Source: Verrucomicrobiota bacterium (lineage in GTDB: Bacteria; Verrucomicrobiota; Verrucomicrobiia; Limisphaerales; UBA9464). Taken from it: a DNA stretch of 64,000 bases. Positions 8,715-16,833 of this stretch are shown piece by piece. Every line of letters starts with the position of its first letter. The stretch's first letter is position 1. The position numbers were made by a program, and so were the translations under genes. The notes under the pieces are model-generated. The model was given only the letters and a program-made list of their open reading frames with translations, searched no databases and was not told where the DNA came from. The DNA lies in NCBI GenBank assembly GCA_947454705.1, contig CANGKZ010000028.1, positions 1 to 64,000 on the forward strand, given 5' to 3'.

Positions 8715-9356
8715 ATGAACAAAAAACGACTCTTCATCGCCCTCGCTGCTTCCATCTCAATACGCGGCGCCGCACAGGTTTATACTCTTTCAGGCGCTGC
8801 CGGTACCGGGGATTCAAACCCCAACACCTACGGCGTAACCTTCACTCCCAGCGTTCCGGTCACGATTTCGGACCTCGGTGCTTTTGTGTACGGCACCTAC
8901 ACCTCCGGCGATATCGCGATCTCCATCTGGAAGCAGGGGGACACGGTCGCCCTTTCGACCACGACGCTGCACATCAACCAGGCCCAGAACTACAACGGGT
9001 TTAACTTCGTCTTCGATAATGCCGATCTCGGGGGATCATTTGCTCCCGTCAATCTCGATGCAGGTATTCGTTACGCGGTGGTCCTGACTCCGAGCGGCGG
9101 GACTTTCTACCGGGCGCCTGGCACCTACATTACCCAGACCCCGGCAGCTTCTGGAATCAATCTGGACGGCATTTTCAATCCCGGCAGCGTGTTCACCACC
9201 AACCCCTTGGCCACGACTATCTCGACCTATTCCACGCCGCCCGGAGGGGTGAATTTCATCGTGGCTCCCACACCGGTCCCGGAACCCTCGGGCTTGGCCG
9301 CAGGAGCGGCACTCGGACTCACCGCCTTCGCGGCGTGGCGCAAGGTCCGTCGCTGA
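8715..9356 (+). CDS. PEP-CTERM sorting-domain protein (paralogue 2)
   Basis: Secreted protein of 213 residues, paralogous to the product of the gene at 7918: compare NTYGVTFTPSVPVTIS, LGAFVYGTYTSG and ISIWKQGDT with the corresponding segments there. The N-terminal signal peptide is short (MNKKRLFIALAASISIRGAAQ) with a less hydrophobic core than usual. The C-terminal signal is VPEPSGLAAGAALGLTAFA followed by WRKVRR. Function is unknown; carbohydrate or matrix association is only inferred from the sorting signal and from the glycosyltransferases downstream. Followed by a perfect terminator at 9376-9403. Confidence 0.87.
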   Translation: MNKKRLFIALAASISIRGAAQVYTLSGAAGTGDSNPNTYGVTFTPSVPVTISDLGAFVYGTYTSGDIAISIWKQGDTVALSTTTLHINQAQNYNGFNFVFDNADLGGSFAPVNLDAGIRYAVVLTPSGGTFYRAPGTYITQTPAASGINLDGIFNPGSVFTTNPLATTISTYSTPPGGVNFIVAPTPVPEPSGLAAGAALGLTAFAAWRKVRR

Positions 9357-9375
9357 TTCGACTTCTCTTTTACAG

Positions 9376-9403
9376 GGCGCGGCCGAAACTGGCCGCGCCT
9401 TTT
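9376..9403 (+). terminator. rho-independent terminator
   Basis: Perfect 9-bp stem GGCGCGGCC / GGCCGCGCC with a 6-nt loop and TTTT, 20 bp after the stop of the second PEP-CTERM gene. Confidence 0.88.
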
Positions 9404-9471
9404 CGTTTCTATTCTGGAACGAGGCGCACACTTGCAGCGGTTTGACACTCACTGAGGACATGGGCGACTGG

Positions 9472-10587
9472 ATGCCGAGAGTTTTGATTTTGCCCTCCTC
9501 CCTGTACTCCCGTCATCGGACGATCGGAGGAGGGGAGCGTTACGCGCTGGAGTATGCCAGGGCTCTCGCGCGGCATGTTCCGACGACGCTCGGATTGTTT
9601 GACCTGACCGATTCGGTTGCCCGCGATGGTTCGCTCGAAATTCGGAATTTCCCGCTGCGGAATTTTTCCGATCAGTGGGGCTTTCCCGCGACTCCTGCGG
9701 CTTTTCGAGCGATGGGGGCGTTCGACGTTGTTCACGTCATGTGTTTCCCGACGTCGTTGTCCGAAGCTGCCGTACTGCTGGCGCGGTGGCGGAAGCAGAT
9801 CTCGGTGCTCACCGATGTCGGGGGCGGGGGGAGATCACTGAGCGGTTACCTCGGGCGAATCTCCTCCCGGATCGATCTTCATCGATGTGCCGACGGGCTT
9901 GCCCATTTGTCTGGATACGCCGGCACATTCTTCGGTTCCTGGAAGCATCCGCAGACGGTGCTCTATGGGGGGGCCGACTGTGACAGTGTTGTGGCTCCCT
10001 TTACCGGGGGGCACGCCCTGTTCGTGGGGCGTCTGCTGCCGCACAAGGGGATTTTGAATGTCATCCGATCGTTGGATGCCTCCACACCGCTTCGCGTGGT
10101 GGGACGGCCGTACGACATGGGATATTTCGATCAGCTGCGGGCGGAGGCTTCGGGAAAGCAGATCACCTTTATTACCGACGCCTCCGATGCGGACATCCGC
10201 CGTGAATACGCGGAGGCGAGTGTGGTGTTGCAGCCTTCCATTCCCCGGCCGTCGGAGGCGGGTGACAAATCTGAGTTGCTTGGGTTGGTGGCGTTGGAAG
10301 GCATGGCAGCCGGGCGTCCAGTGGTGGTGACGCGCACAACCAGTCTTCCCGAGCTGGTGGTGGACGGAGAGACCGGCTTCGTTGTGCCTCCGAATGATCT
10401 TGAGGCTTTGGGATCGAGGATCCGGCAATTGGTGGGCAATCCGATCCTGGCGGAGCGGATGGGCCGGAAGGCGCGCGAACATGTTCGAACCAATTTCTCC
10501 TGGGACACCGTGGCCCTGCGCGGTTTGACCTTCTACCGCTCCCTTCAGGCGTCGGGACGCGGACGGGCGAGCCTGACTCCGCGATGA
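9472..10587 (+). CDS. family 4-like glycosyltransferase (GT-B fold)
   Basis: Probably transfers a sugar from a nucleotide donor to a lipid-linked or polysaccharide acceptor at the cytoplasmic membrane face. The N-terminal domain begins MPRVLILPSSLYSRHR; the C-terminal donor-binding domain shows ALFVGRLLPHKGIL, the GPSEAG-like PSEAGDKSELLGLVALEG (EX7E-type motif) and GETGFVVPPND. The ATG at 9472 is chosen because it places the first strand at residue 3; ATG 9460 is possible but has only a 1-nt gap from the GAGGA stretch (9454-9458). It is the first of three glycosyltransferase genes linked by 4-bp ATGA overlaps, which implies translational coupling. Confidence 0.88.
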   Translation: MPRVLILPSSLYSRHRTIGGGERYALEYARALARHVPTTLGLFDLTDSVARDGSLEIRNFPLRNFSDQWGFPATPAAFRAMGAFDVVHVMCFPTSLSEAAVLLARWRKQISVLTDVGGGGRSLSGYLGRISSRIDLHRCADGLAHLSGYAGTFFGSWKHPQTVLYGGADCDSVVAPFTGGHALFVGRLLPHKGILNVIRSLDASTPLRVVGRPYDMGYFDQLRAEASGKQITFITDASDADIRREYAEASVVLQPSIPRPSEAGDKSELLGLVALEGMAAGRPVVVTRTTSLPELVVDGETGFVVPPNDLEALGSRIRQLVGNPILAERMGRKAREHVRTNFSWDTVALRGLTFYRSLQASGRGRASLTPR

Positions 10588-11720
10588 GCCCAAGGCTGCA
10601 AGTTGCCCTGATTTCCAGTGGCCTCGGCAGGGAGCTTCGGGGAATCGAGACCTGGATGGCGGATCTCGCCGCGCATCTTCCGGATTCGGTGTCGGCAAAA
10701 CTCTGGGGCGGGGGATCTTTCGTTTCGCCGCGCCCGGACCGGCCTTCGCAACGAATCTGGGGAATCAGTCGAAACCATCGACTGCTCCGATCCAAATCCT
10801 GGAGCGACCGCTACTACGCCGAGCAGCACTCGGCTCTCCCGGGAGCCTTGCTTCGGCTAATACTTCAGCGACCCGACGTGGCCTACTGCGGTGATCCCGC
10901 ATTGTCGTGGAATCTGAAGCGATTTCGGAAGTGGCATCGATCTTCGGTGGTGTTCCTCAATGGGATGCGGCTCACGCCTGTTTGGTGCGCATCGTTTGAT
11001 GGGGTTCATGTGCTGGCGCCTCCCTACATTGAGGAGGCGGCACGGCTGCTCCCCGGGCAGTCGATTGACCAATTCTTTTCCGTCCCCCATTTCACCGATG
11101 TGGAGCGGTTTCATCCAGCCTCGATCGAGGAGCGTCGTGCGGCACGGCGTCAGTTTGGAATCGCCGAGGACGCGTTCGTGGTTCTTTGCATCGGTCCGCT
11201 GGGAACGGCGAGCGGAAAGCGCGTGGATCATGTCGCGGAAGAGCTCGCACGCGGATCGTCCCGTGCGCTGCTGGTGTCCGCCGGGGCGGACGAACAGGGG
11301 GCGAGCGAGGTGCGGGGGCGGATCACCCAGGCGCTTGGCCCGCGAGCGCTTCTGCTCGGGCGGGTCGAACGATCCCGCATGGCCGACCTGCACCGGGCGG
11401 CCGACGTCTTCGCCCTCGGCACGCTGGGGGAACCGTTTTCCATCGCCATTGCCGAGGCTCTGGCGAGCGGTGTTCCGGTGGTGCATCATCAGGATCCGAT
11501 CACCAACTGGGTGGCCGGTGTTGGCGGAGCTGCTGTGTCGATGTCTACGCAGGGAGAAGCGGCGGATGCGTTCCGACGCCTGGAGACGGATGCCGCGTGG
11601 CGTTCGTCGCTTGGGGCCGCTGGACGAAAGCTGGCCGTGGAGCGGTATGCACCGGGGCCGGTCTGCGCGGCCCTGGAGCGCGAGTGGCGGCGGATCGCGC
11701 TGAGGACTTCCTCCCGATGA
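10584..11720 (+). CDS. glycosyltransferase, GT-B fold (second of three)
   Basis: 378-residue predicted glycosyltransferase. The N-terminal acceptor domain starts LQVALISSGLGRELRGIE; the C-terminal domain has VVLCIGPLGTASGKRVDHV, an arginine-bearing LLLGRVERSRMADLHRAAD and the donor-site motif LGEPFSIAIAEALASGVPV. Its ATG overlaps the stop of the previous gene (ATGA at 10584-10587) and its own stop overlaps the next start (ATGA at 11717-11720). Substrate cannot be told from sequence. Confidence 0.87.
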   Translation: MSPRLQVALISSGLGRELRGIETWMADLAAHLPDSVSAKLWGGGSFVSPRPDRPSQRIWGISRNHRLLRSKSWSDRYYAEQHSALPGALLRLILQRPDVAYCGDPALSWNLKRFRKWHRSSVVFLNGMRLTPVWCASFDGVHVLAPPYIEEAARLLPGQSIDQFFSVPHFTDVERFHPASIEERRAARRQFGIAEDAFVVLCIGPLGTASGKRVDHVAEELARGSSRALLVSAGADEQGASEVRGRITQALGPRALLLGRVERSRMADLHRAADVFALGTLGEPFSIAIAEALASGVPVVHHQDPITNWVAGVGGAAVSMSTQGEAADAFRRLETDAAWRSSLGAAGRKLAVERYAPGPVCAALEREWRRIALRTSSR

Positions 11721-12850
11721 TCGTCGCGTTCCTCAATGAGAACACGCTCGGCCACACGAGTTACCTTCCGCGCTTTGCGTCGGAACTTCGACGAAGGCCC
11801 GAGCTAGGCATTGAGCCGCGTCTGCTCGACGCGTTGCCACTCCCGCAGGATTTGGTGCGTCTGGGAGACACTTCGATCCGCGGCTTGAGGAAGTTCGGGT
11901 TGGATTTTCACAGCACCCGATGGCGCATCGCCACCAGCCGGCATTTGCGACGTCAGCTGGATGCGCTTCGACAACGCGAGAAGGTGGATGCGGTGGTGCT
12001 GAACACCCAGAGCATGGGGCTCGAGCTTGAGGGGCTTGATCGATCCGTGCCGGTGTTTGTGGGGTTGGATGCGACATTCCAACAACTCGCGGCTTCGCCC
12101 TGGTTCGCGCCGAACCTGATGTCGCGATGCCTCCAGCCTCTCACATTGGCCCGGCTGCTGCGGCTCGAACGCGTTTTGTTCTCCCGGACCCATCGATTCC
12201 TCCCGTGGTCCGTACCGGTTAAGGAGGCGCTGATTCGAGACTATGGAATCCCGACTTCCCGCATCTCGGTGCTGCCGCCGTCGATGACGGCTCCGCCCCG
12301 TCGTGCGACCGGAGGGAAGGGGGGCTCGAAGCGTCCGCGACTGTTGTTTGTGGGGGGCGACTTCTTGAGGAAGGGTGGTGATTTGCTCCAGCAGTGCCAT
12401 CGACGCTACCTCGCGGATCGCTGCGATCTGGTGATGGTGACGCAGGCAACGATTGAGGCCGGTCCCCATCAGTCGGTGCGCCGCGGTTTGATCGCCGGCA
12501 GTGCGGAATGGCGTGAATGTTGGGAAACGGCGGATGTGTTTGCATTTCCGTCCCGTCTGGAAACGTTTGGAATCGTGCTTCTGGAAGCGCTCGCGTTCGA
12601 GGTTCCGATTGTCTCCTCTCGAACCGGGGCTGCGGTGAGTTTGCTGGGGGACGGCCGGTTTGGAACCCTTTTGGATTCGGTCAGCGTCGAGTCGCTGAGG
12701 GATTCGATTCTGGCGATTCTCGAATCGCCGGATCTTTCCGAAAAACGATCCCGCCAGGGCCGGGAATGGTTTGAGCGTGAGTTTGAACTCGGCCTGAACA
12801 CCGAGCGCCTTGCCGGATGGCTGCATGACGCCGCGGGGATGCGACGCTAG
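11717..12850 (+). CDS. glycosyltransferase, GT-B fold (third of three)
   Basis: 377-residue predicted glycosyltransferase of GT4 type: MIVAFLNENTLGHTSYLPRF at the N-terminus, RLLFVGGDFLRKGGDLLQQ at the start of the donor domain, and ADVFAFPSRLETFGIVLLEA carrying the conserved glutamates. The start at 11717 is set by the ATGA overlap with the preceding gene; the open frame extends upstream only as a shadow. It ends with a TAG stop, showing that TAG is a normal terminator in this genome. The trio probably assembles one oligosaccharide or exopolysaccharide unit. Confidence 0.88.
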   Translation: MIVAFLNENTLGHTSYLPRFASELRRRPELGIEPRLLDALPLPQDLVRLGDTSIRGLRKFGLDFHSTRWRIATSRHLRRQLDALRQREKVDAVVLNTQSMGLELEGLDRSVPVFVGLDATFQQLAASPWFAPNLMSRCLQPLTLARLLRLERVLFSRTHRFLPWSVPVKEALIRDYGIPTSRISVLPPSMTAPPRRATGGKGGSKRPRLLFVGGDFLRKGGDLLQQCHRRYLADRCDLVMVTQATIEAGPHQSVRRGLIAGSAEWRECWETADVFAFPSRLETFGIVLLEALAFEVPIVSSRTGAAVSLLGDGRFGTLLDSVSVESLRDSILAILESPDLSEKRSRQGREWFEREFELGLNTERLAGWLHDAAGMRR

Positions 12851-12862
12851 GCGTTGCCCGGG

Positions 12863-13495
12863 CTAGGTCGGCTCTTCGCCGAGTTCGACGTTCCAGTAGG
12901 CGAGGTCGAGGAAATGCCGCCAGCTGTCGTGCATCTGCACTCCGAAATTCACCTGCACGAACGGACGCCACTTGGGTCGCTTCGGCTTGCGGATGAGCCG
13001 CATACGGGCTTCATGCGGCGTCTTGTTTGCCTTGTGTGTGTTGCAGGGAATGCAGGAGCAGACGATGTTTTCCCACGTGGTCGGACCGCCGCGATCGCGC
13101 GGAACCACGTGGTCCAGATTGAGGTCCTTCCGATCCAGCACCTGGCCGCAATACTGGCAGGTGTTTTTATCCCGTTCGAAGATGTTGTGGCGGGTGAACT
13201 TAACCTCTTTCTTGGGAAGCCGGTCGAAGGCGAGCAGCAGGATGACACGCGGAACGCGGATGCGGTAGGAGACGGTTCCAACGGTGTCGTCCTCGGGCTG
13301 GCGATCCGAAAAGTCGCGCCATTCCCCGAAGCCATAGGTTTTGAAATCCCCGTCTCCATTGCCGAAGACGACCTGTGCGTGGCCCTCGAAAAGCAACGTC
13401 AGTGCCCGACGCACCGAGCAGACATTGACGGCCTGCCACAGGCGGTTAAGCACGAGAACGGGCTGATTGAGTGCTAGACTCACAGGGATCTCCAC
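12863..13495 (-). CDS. HNH endonuclease family protein
   Basis: 210-residue protein with a C-terminal HNH domain: NTCQYCGQVL (first zinc knuckle), LNLDHVVPRDRGG (catalytic DH), WENIVCSCIPCNTHKAN (second knuckle and N/H positions). The N-terminal half (NQPVLVLNRLWQAVNVCSVR) is typical of the housekeeping-like HNH family found as single genes in many bacteria, whose cellular role is not known. The start is GTG at 13495. It is convergent with the glycosyltransferase operon, with 12 bp between the stops. Confidence 0.85.
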   Translation of the reverse strand: MEIPVSLALNQPVLVLNRLWQAVNVCSVRRALTLLFEGHAQVVFGNGDGDFKTYGFGEWRDFSDRQPEDDTVGTVSYRIRVPRVILLLAFDRLPKKEVKFTRHNIFERDKNTCQYCGQVLDRKDLNLDHVVPRDRGGPTTWENIVCSCIPCNTHKANKTPHEARMRLIRKPKRPKWRPFVQVNFGVQMHDSWRHFLDLAYWNVELGEEPT

Positions 13496-13544
13496 GCCGG
13501 GCGCACGAGTTACCCGAGAGACCGTGTGAAGTCAACGGTGTGAC

Positions 13545-15275
13545 CTATCTACGCTCAAGAATTCCTTCGAGAAGCAGGCGTTCCTCGGCTTTGAGACGTT
13601 CGATCGGGATTTTGGAGGCGGTCCGTCGTGCCGCGGGCATTTGTCCTCCGGCGTGAAGCGTGGCCGCATAAACGGCCCGCCAGCGTGGCTCCTGCGCGTT
13701 CCAGTCGATGTCGCCTGTTTCGCATAGGGTAAGGGCTTCGGCGCCTTTCCCGAGTCGAATCTTCACCAGGGCCAACGCGGCGCGGTATCGAACGCTGGAG
13801 AGATCGTGGGTGAGAAGCGCGGTGAGTTGTGATTCCGCATCGGCCAGCCGTTCGTTGAACAACCCATTGAGGTACGCGTGTTGGAATCGAACTTCGGGCT
13901 GCTGTCCAAGGGGGGCGATGAGTTGTCGATACACCTTCCGCTCGAGTTCGAGGTTGTCCTGGGTGCGGGCCTGTCGAAGGAGGATTGCTGCGGTGGGGAC
14001 GACGGTTCCCGGGTTGTTGAGAAGTCCGTCCCAAAGCTCCGAGGCCAGGGCGGGTTGTCCCATTTGTGAGGCAAACACGGCGACCTGTTGGACGAAATCC
14101 GGGTTTCCGGCCGCGAATTTTCCAGCTTCGCGGAGCAGCGCGGACGCCTCGTCCCGCTTGCCGGTTCCGAAGGCGTGCACGGCGCGCAGGCAGTGCAGGG
14201 CGACCCGGTTCACGGGAAGTTTGGGCTGGTTGACCAGTGCCTCGAGCTCGCTCCATCGGTGAAGATCGGCGAGCAATTCTCCACGAGCCAGGGTCAGGCC
14301 CGCCGCCGTGCGGGCCCGCTCCGCAGGGACCAACTGGAGGGCCGATTCATAGAGCTTTCGTGCCCGCAGCCACTCGACGACGGCCACCACATCTTCGGCC
14401 GAAGCCTCCTTGGGCATCTGGTCAACCAACTTCCCGGCCAGGTCCAACCGGCGTTTTGGGTCCAGAAATTCGCGCGTTTCCGCGGCAAGGAGCCGGTCCG
14501 CGATGGATGGAACCGATTGCCCTTCAAGAACCGCAAGAGCCGAGCGGGTCTCCTCCGGGGTTACCCCGCGAACCATCAGAAGTGTCCGAACCGCCGCCAT
14601 GCGTACTGAGGAGTTGCCGGCGATCAGTTTCCGCAGAAGCTCAACAGCTTTGGCCCCATTTGCGGGTATCCCGGTTCCGAGGTAGGCCCGGGCGAGCATG
14701 AACTGCAGCTCAGTGTCCTGAGGAAATGCCTTCAGTAGCGCCTCGGTGCCGGTGACGACCCTGGGCCACTCGCCGAGTCGCACCAATTGATCGAGCACCA
14801 GCACTTGATTAGTGCGATTTTGGGCGTCCTCGGAAATCAGCTCCTGGATCAACTGTCCCGAGAGGTCGAGGCGTTCCAGATTCTGGCAAAACCGGGCAAA
14901 CTCCTGCCGGTCCGCCTGCGTGGCCTGGCCGGACTTCATCAGCAGCTCCCAGTAAGACACCCCCTCCGGCTGGCGTGTTCGGGCGCAGTATTGTCCGGCG
15001 AGCCGCTGAACCTCGGGAACCCCTGGCGCGAGCTCCACCGCTGCGCGGACGGCACGCGAAACCGCCGGCATATTGTTGGTAGCCAACGCCGCCTGCGCCT
15101 CGCTGACAATTCGCTTAGCCCTCCAGACCTTTACCTTTCGATAGGCCGGCCCGGCGGACATCCAAAGGCCCACCGAAATCATGGCCAAAAGTGCGATCCC
15201 AATCATGAACGGACGCGACTTGTCCTCGAAAATGGGAACCCGGTCTGAAGCGGGTGATTGAGAAGTTTTCGGCAT
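13545..15275 (-). CDS. membrane-anchored tetratricopeptide-like protein
   Basis: 576-residue protein beginning MPKTSQSPASDRVPIF at the ATG at 15275. One transmembrane helix lies at about residues 21-40 (FMIGIALLAMISVGLWMSAG). The rest is a long array of helix pairs rich in A, L and R (for example EAQAALATNNMPAVSRAVRA and LEALVNQPKLPVNRVALHCL), typical of degenerate TPR repeats in a periplasmic or cytoplasmic scaffold. No enzymatic motif is visible. Its promoter region was split by the IS element: the IS left end begins 62 bp upstream of the start codon, and the next rightward gene encodes a PEP-CTERM protein. A role in the same envelope system is only an inference. Confidence 0.72.
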   Translation of the reverse strand: MPKTSQSPASDRVPIFEDKSRPFMIGIALLAMISVGLWMSAGPAYRKVKVWRAKRIVSEAQAALATNNMPAVSRAVRAAVELAPGVPEVQRLAGQYCARTRQPEGVSYWELLMKSGQATQADRQEFARFCQNLERLDLSGQLIQELISEDAQNRTNQVLVLDQLVRLGEWPRVVTGTEALLKAFPQDTELQFMLARAYLGTGIPANGAKAVELLRKLIAGNSSVRMAAVRTLLMVRGVTPEETRSALAVLEGQSVPSIADRLLAAETREFLDPKRRLDLAGKLVDQMPKEASAEDVVAVVEWLRARKLYESALQLVPAERARTAAGLTLARGELLADLHRWSELEALVNQPKLPVNRVALHCLRAVHAFGTGKRDEASALLREAGKFAAGNPDFVQQVAVFASQMGQPALASELWDGLLNNPGTVVPTAAILLRQARTQDNLELERKVYRQLIAPLGQQPEVRFQHAYLNGLFNERLADAESQLTALLTHDLSSVRYRAALALVKIRLGKGAEALTLCETGDIDWNAQEPRWRAVYAATLHAGGQMPAARRTASKIPIERLKAEERLLLEGILERR

Positions 15276-15328
15276 AAAACAATGAGAACCTATCGGTAAA
15301 ATGGGGGGCTTTTGAACCCCCAAAATTC

Positions 15329-15336
15329 CCCTAGGG
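15329..15336. repeat. target-site duplication, left copy
   Basis: CCCTAGGG directly abuts the left end of the IS element and is repeated at 16751-16758. 8-bp duplications are usual for IS256-family transposition. The target is itself a perfect palindrome and is part of a CCCTA-N7-TAGGG box. Confidence 0.85.
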
Positions 15337-15378
15337 TGCCGGTGTAAGAACCTTTCTGTAAATTGCTTTCCGACTGCT

Positions 15379-15452
15379 CCTCCCCCCTGAGGGTGAGGTG
15401 GAGCGAAGGCGAGCGTAGCGAGCCGAGCGGAACCGAACCCTCAGGGGGGAGG
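15379..15452. repeat. 16-bp perfect inverted repeat inside the IS leader
   Basis: CCTCCCCCCTGAGGGT (15379-15394) and ACCCTCAGGGGGGAGG (15437-15452) can form a very stable stem around a 42-nt loop rich in GAGCG/GAGCC repeats. It lies 80 bp before the transposase ATG, where such a structure could limit translation or transcription entering from outside the IS; that role is inferred. Confidence 0.75.
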
Positions 15453-15532
15453 CCGCGAATCGGTTGTCGTAGGTGGGCCAAGAGGGGCCTGTGTTGGGGT
15501 GTTCAACAAAAACATCCTTCACCCAAGTCCCC

Positions 15533-16714
15533 ATGACCCACCCGGAAAACGCTGACATCCTCTCCACCGTCGTGCAACTGCTCACCGAACAAGGCTCCGC
15601 CGGCTTCGCCGAGGGCATCCGCCTGCTCGTCAACGAAGCCATGGTCCGCGAGCGTTCAGCGGCGTTGCGCGCCGAGCCCTACCAGCGTTCAGAGTCCCGG
15701 CTGGGCCATTCCAACGGGTTCAAGGACAAGACCCTCTCCACCCGCGTGGGGAAGATCACCTTCGACGTGCCGCAGGTCCGCGGTGACCTCGGCTTCTATC
15801 CCTCCGCCCTGGAGAAGGGCATCCGCAGCGAACAGGCCCTCAAGGTCGCTCTCGCCGAGATGTACGTCCAGGGCGTGTCCACCCGCAAGGTCTCCGCCAT
15901 CGTCGAGCAGCTCTGCGGCACCTCCGTCAGCTCCTCCCAGGTCAGCGCCTGCGCCGCCAAGCTCGACGCCGAACTTTCCCTCTGGCGTGACCGGCCCCTG
16001 GGACCCACGCCCTATGTCTTCGTCGATGCCCGCTACGAGAAAGTCCGCCATAACGGCCATTTCATCGAATGCGCCGTCCTCATTGCCCTGGGCATCGGCG
16101 TCGATGGCAGACGTTCCATCCTCGGGGTCAGCGTCGCCCTCAGCGAGGCCGAGGTCCACTGGCGGCAGTTCCTCGCCACCCTCCAACGCCGTGGCCTCAC
16201 CGGCGTCACCTTGATCGTCAGCGACGACCACGCCGGACTCAGGGCGGCCCGTGCCGCGGTCTTCCCCTCCATCCCCTGGCAACGCTGCCAGTTCCATCTC
16301 CAACAGAACGCCTAGGCCTACGTCCCGCGCCTCGACCAGCGGGCCGCTGTCGCCGAAGCCGTGCGCGGCATCTTCCTCAGCTCGGATCTCCCCGCCGCAC
16401 AACGCCGCCTCAAAGAGGTCGTCGCCGGCTACGCCGGCACCCACCCGAAGCTCGCCTCGTGGATCGAGGAGAACATCCCCCAGGGCCTCACCGTCTTCGC
16501 CTTCCCGGTCGCGCACCAAAAGCGCCTCCGCACCACCAACGCCCTCGAACGGATCAACCAGGAACTCAAACGCCGCACCCGCGTCGCCCGCGTCTTCCCC
16601 AACGAATCCTCTCTCCTCCGCCTCGTCTCCGCTCTCCTCGCCGAGATCTCCGAAGATTGGGAAACCGGAAAAATCTACCTCAGCATAGTCTCCTCATACC
16701 CGCCTACGACCTGA
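15533..16714 (+). pseudogene. IS256-family (Mutator-type) transposase, amber-interrupted
   Basis: The frame reads from ATG 15533 to TGA 16714 (393 codons, normal IS256 length) with a single in-frame TAG at 16313-16315, in the context CQFHLQQNA-stop-AYVPRLDQ. The corresponding residue in relatives is usually a polar or aliphatic residue; CAG to TAG is the simplest change. Catalytic residues are all in place: D165 (FVDARYEKVR), D231/D232 (IVSDDHAGL) and, after the stop, E339 (NALERINQELKRRTRV), giving the DD-(107)-E spacing of the family. The stop separates the glutamate from the aspartates, so a truncated product would be inactive. No frameshift is needed to restore the gene. Confidence 0.88.
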
Positions 16715-16750
16715 TGCCCGCAGAAATTACAGAAAGAAAATTGCGCGGCC

Positions 16751-16788
16751 CCCTAGGGTCGTTAGGGTTGTCTCATTATTGGTACATT
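16751..16788 (+). promoter_or_regulatory. CCCTA-N7-TAGGG box and TTGGTACATT word
   Basis: CCCTA-GGGTCGT-TAGGG spans 16751-16767 and is followed by TTGGTACATT at 16779-16788, 45 bp before the PEP-CTERM start at 16834. The first eight bases are the right copy of the IS target duplication. The box has the same arms and spacing as 7827-7843 upstream of the gene at 7918. Confidence 0.5.
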
Positions 16789-16833
16789 GGAGTACAAAAT
16801 CAGGGTCGGTTGAACCTGCCCGTTGGACACCCC

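Larger units (their letters stand above)
15337..16750 (+). mobile_element. IS256-family insertion sequence, 1414 bp
   Basis: The element is bounded by CCCTAGGG duplications and has imperfect terminal inverted repeats of about 30 bp: left TGCCGG...CTTTCTGTAAATT (15337-15365), right end read in reverse GGCCGC...CTTTCTGTAATTT, aligned with one indel. It carries one Mutator-type transposase gene interrupted by a TAG codon. A 16-bp perfect inverted repeat sits between the left end and the transposase. The intact ends and duplication imply a fairly recent insertion. With the transposase broken, movement would need readthrough or help from another copy. Confidence 0.88.

Noticed and set aside
12863-13495. 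homing or restriction endonuclease linked to the glycosyltransferases
   Set aside because: The HNH protein belongs to the common single-gene housekeeping-like type; no methylase or intron/intein borders are present, and it is on the opposite strand.
16778-16800. sigma-54 (-24/-12) promoter at TTGGTACATTGGAGTACA
   Set aside because: The GG of the -24 part is present, but the base pair ten positions downstream is TA and not GC. The other PEP-CTERM upstream regions also fail the GG-N10-GC test; at 8640 the spacing is 11.
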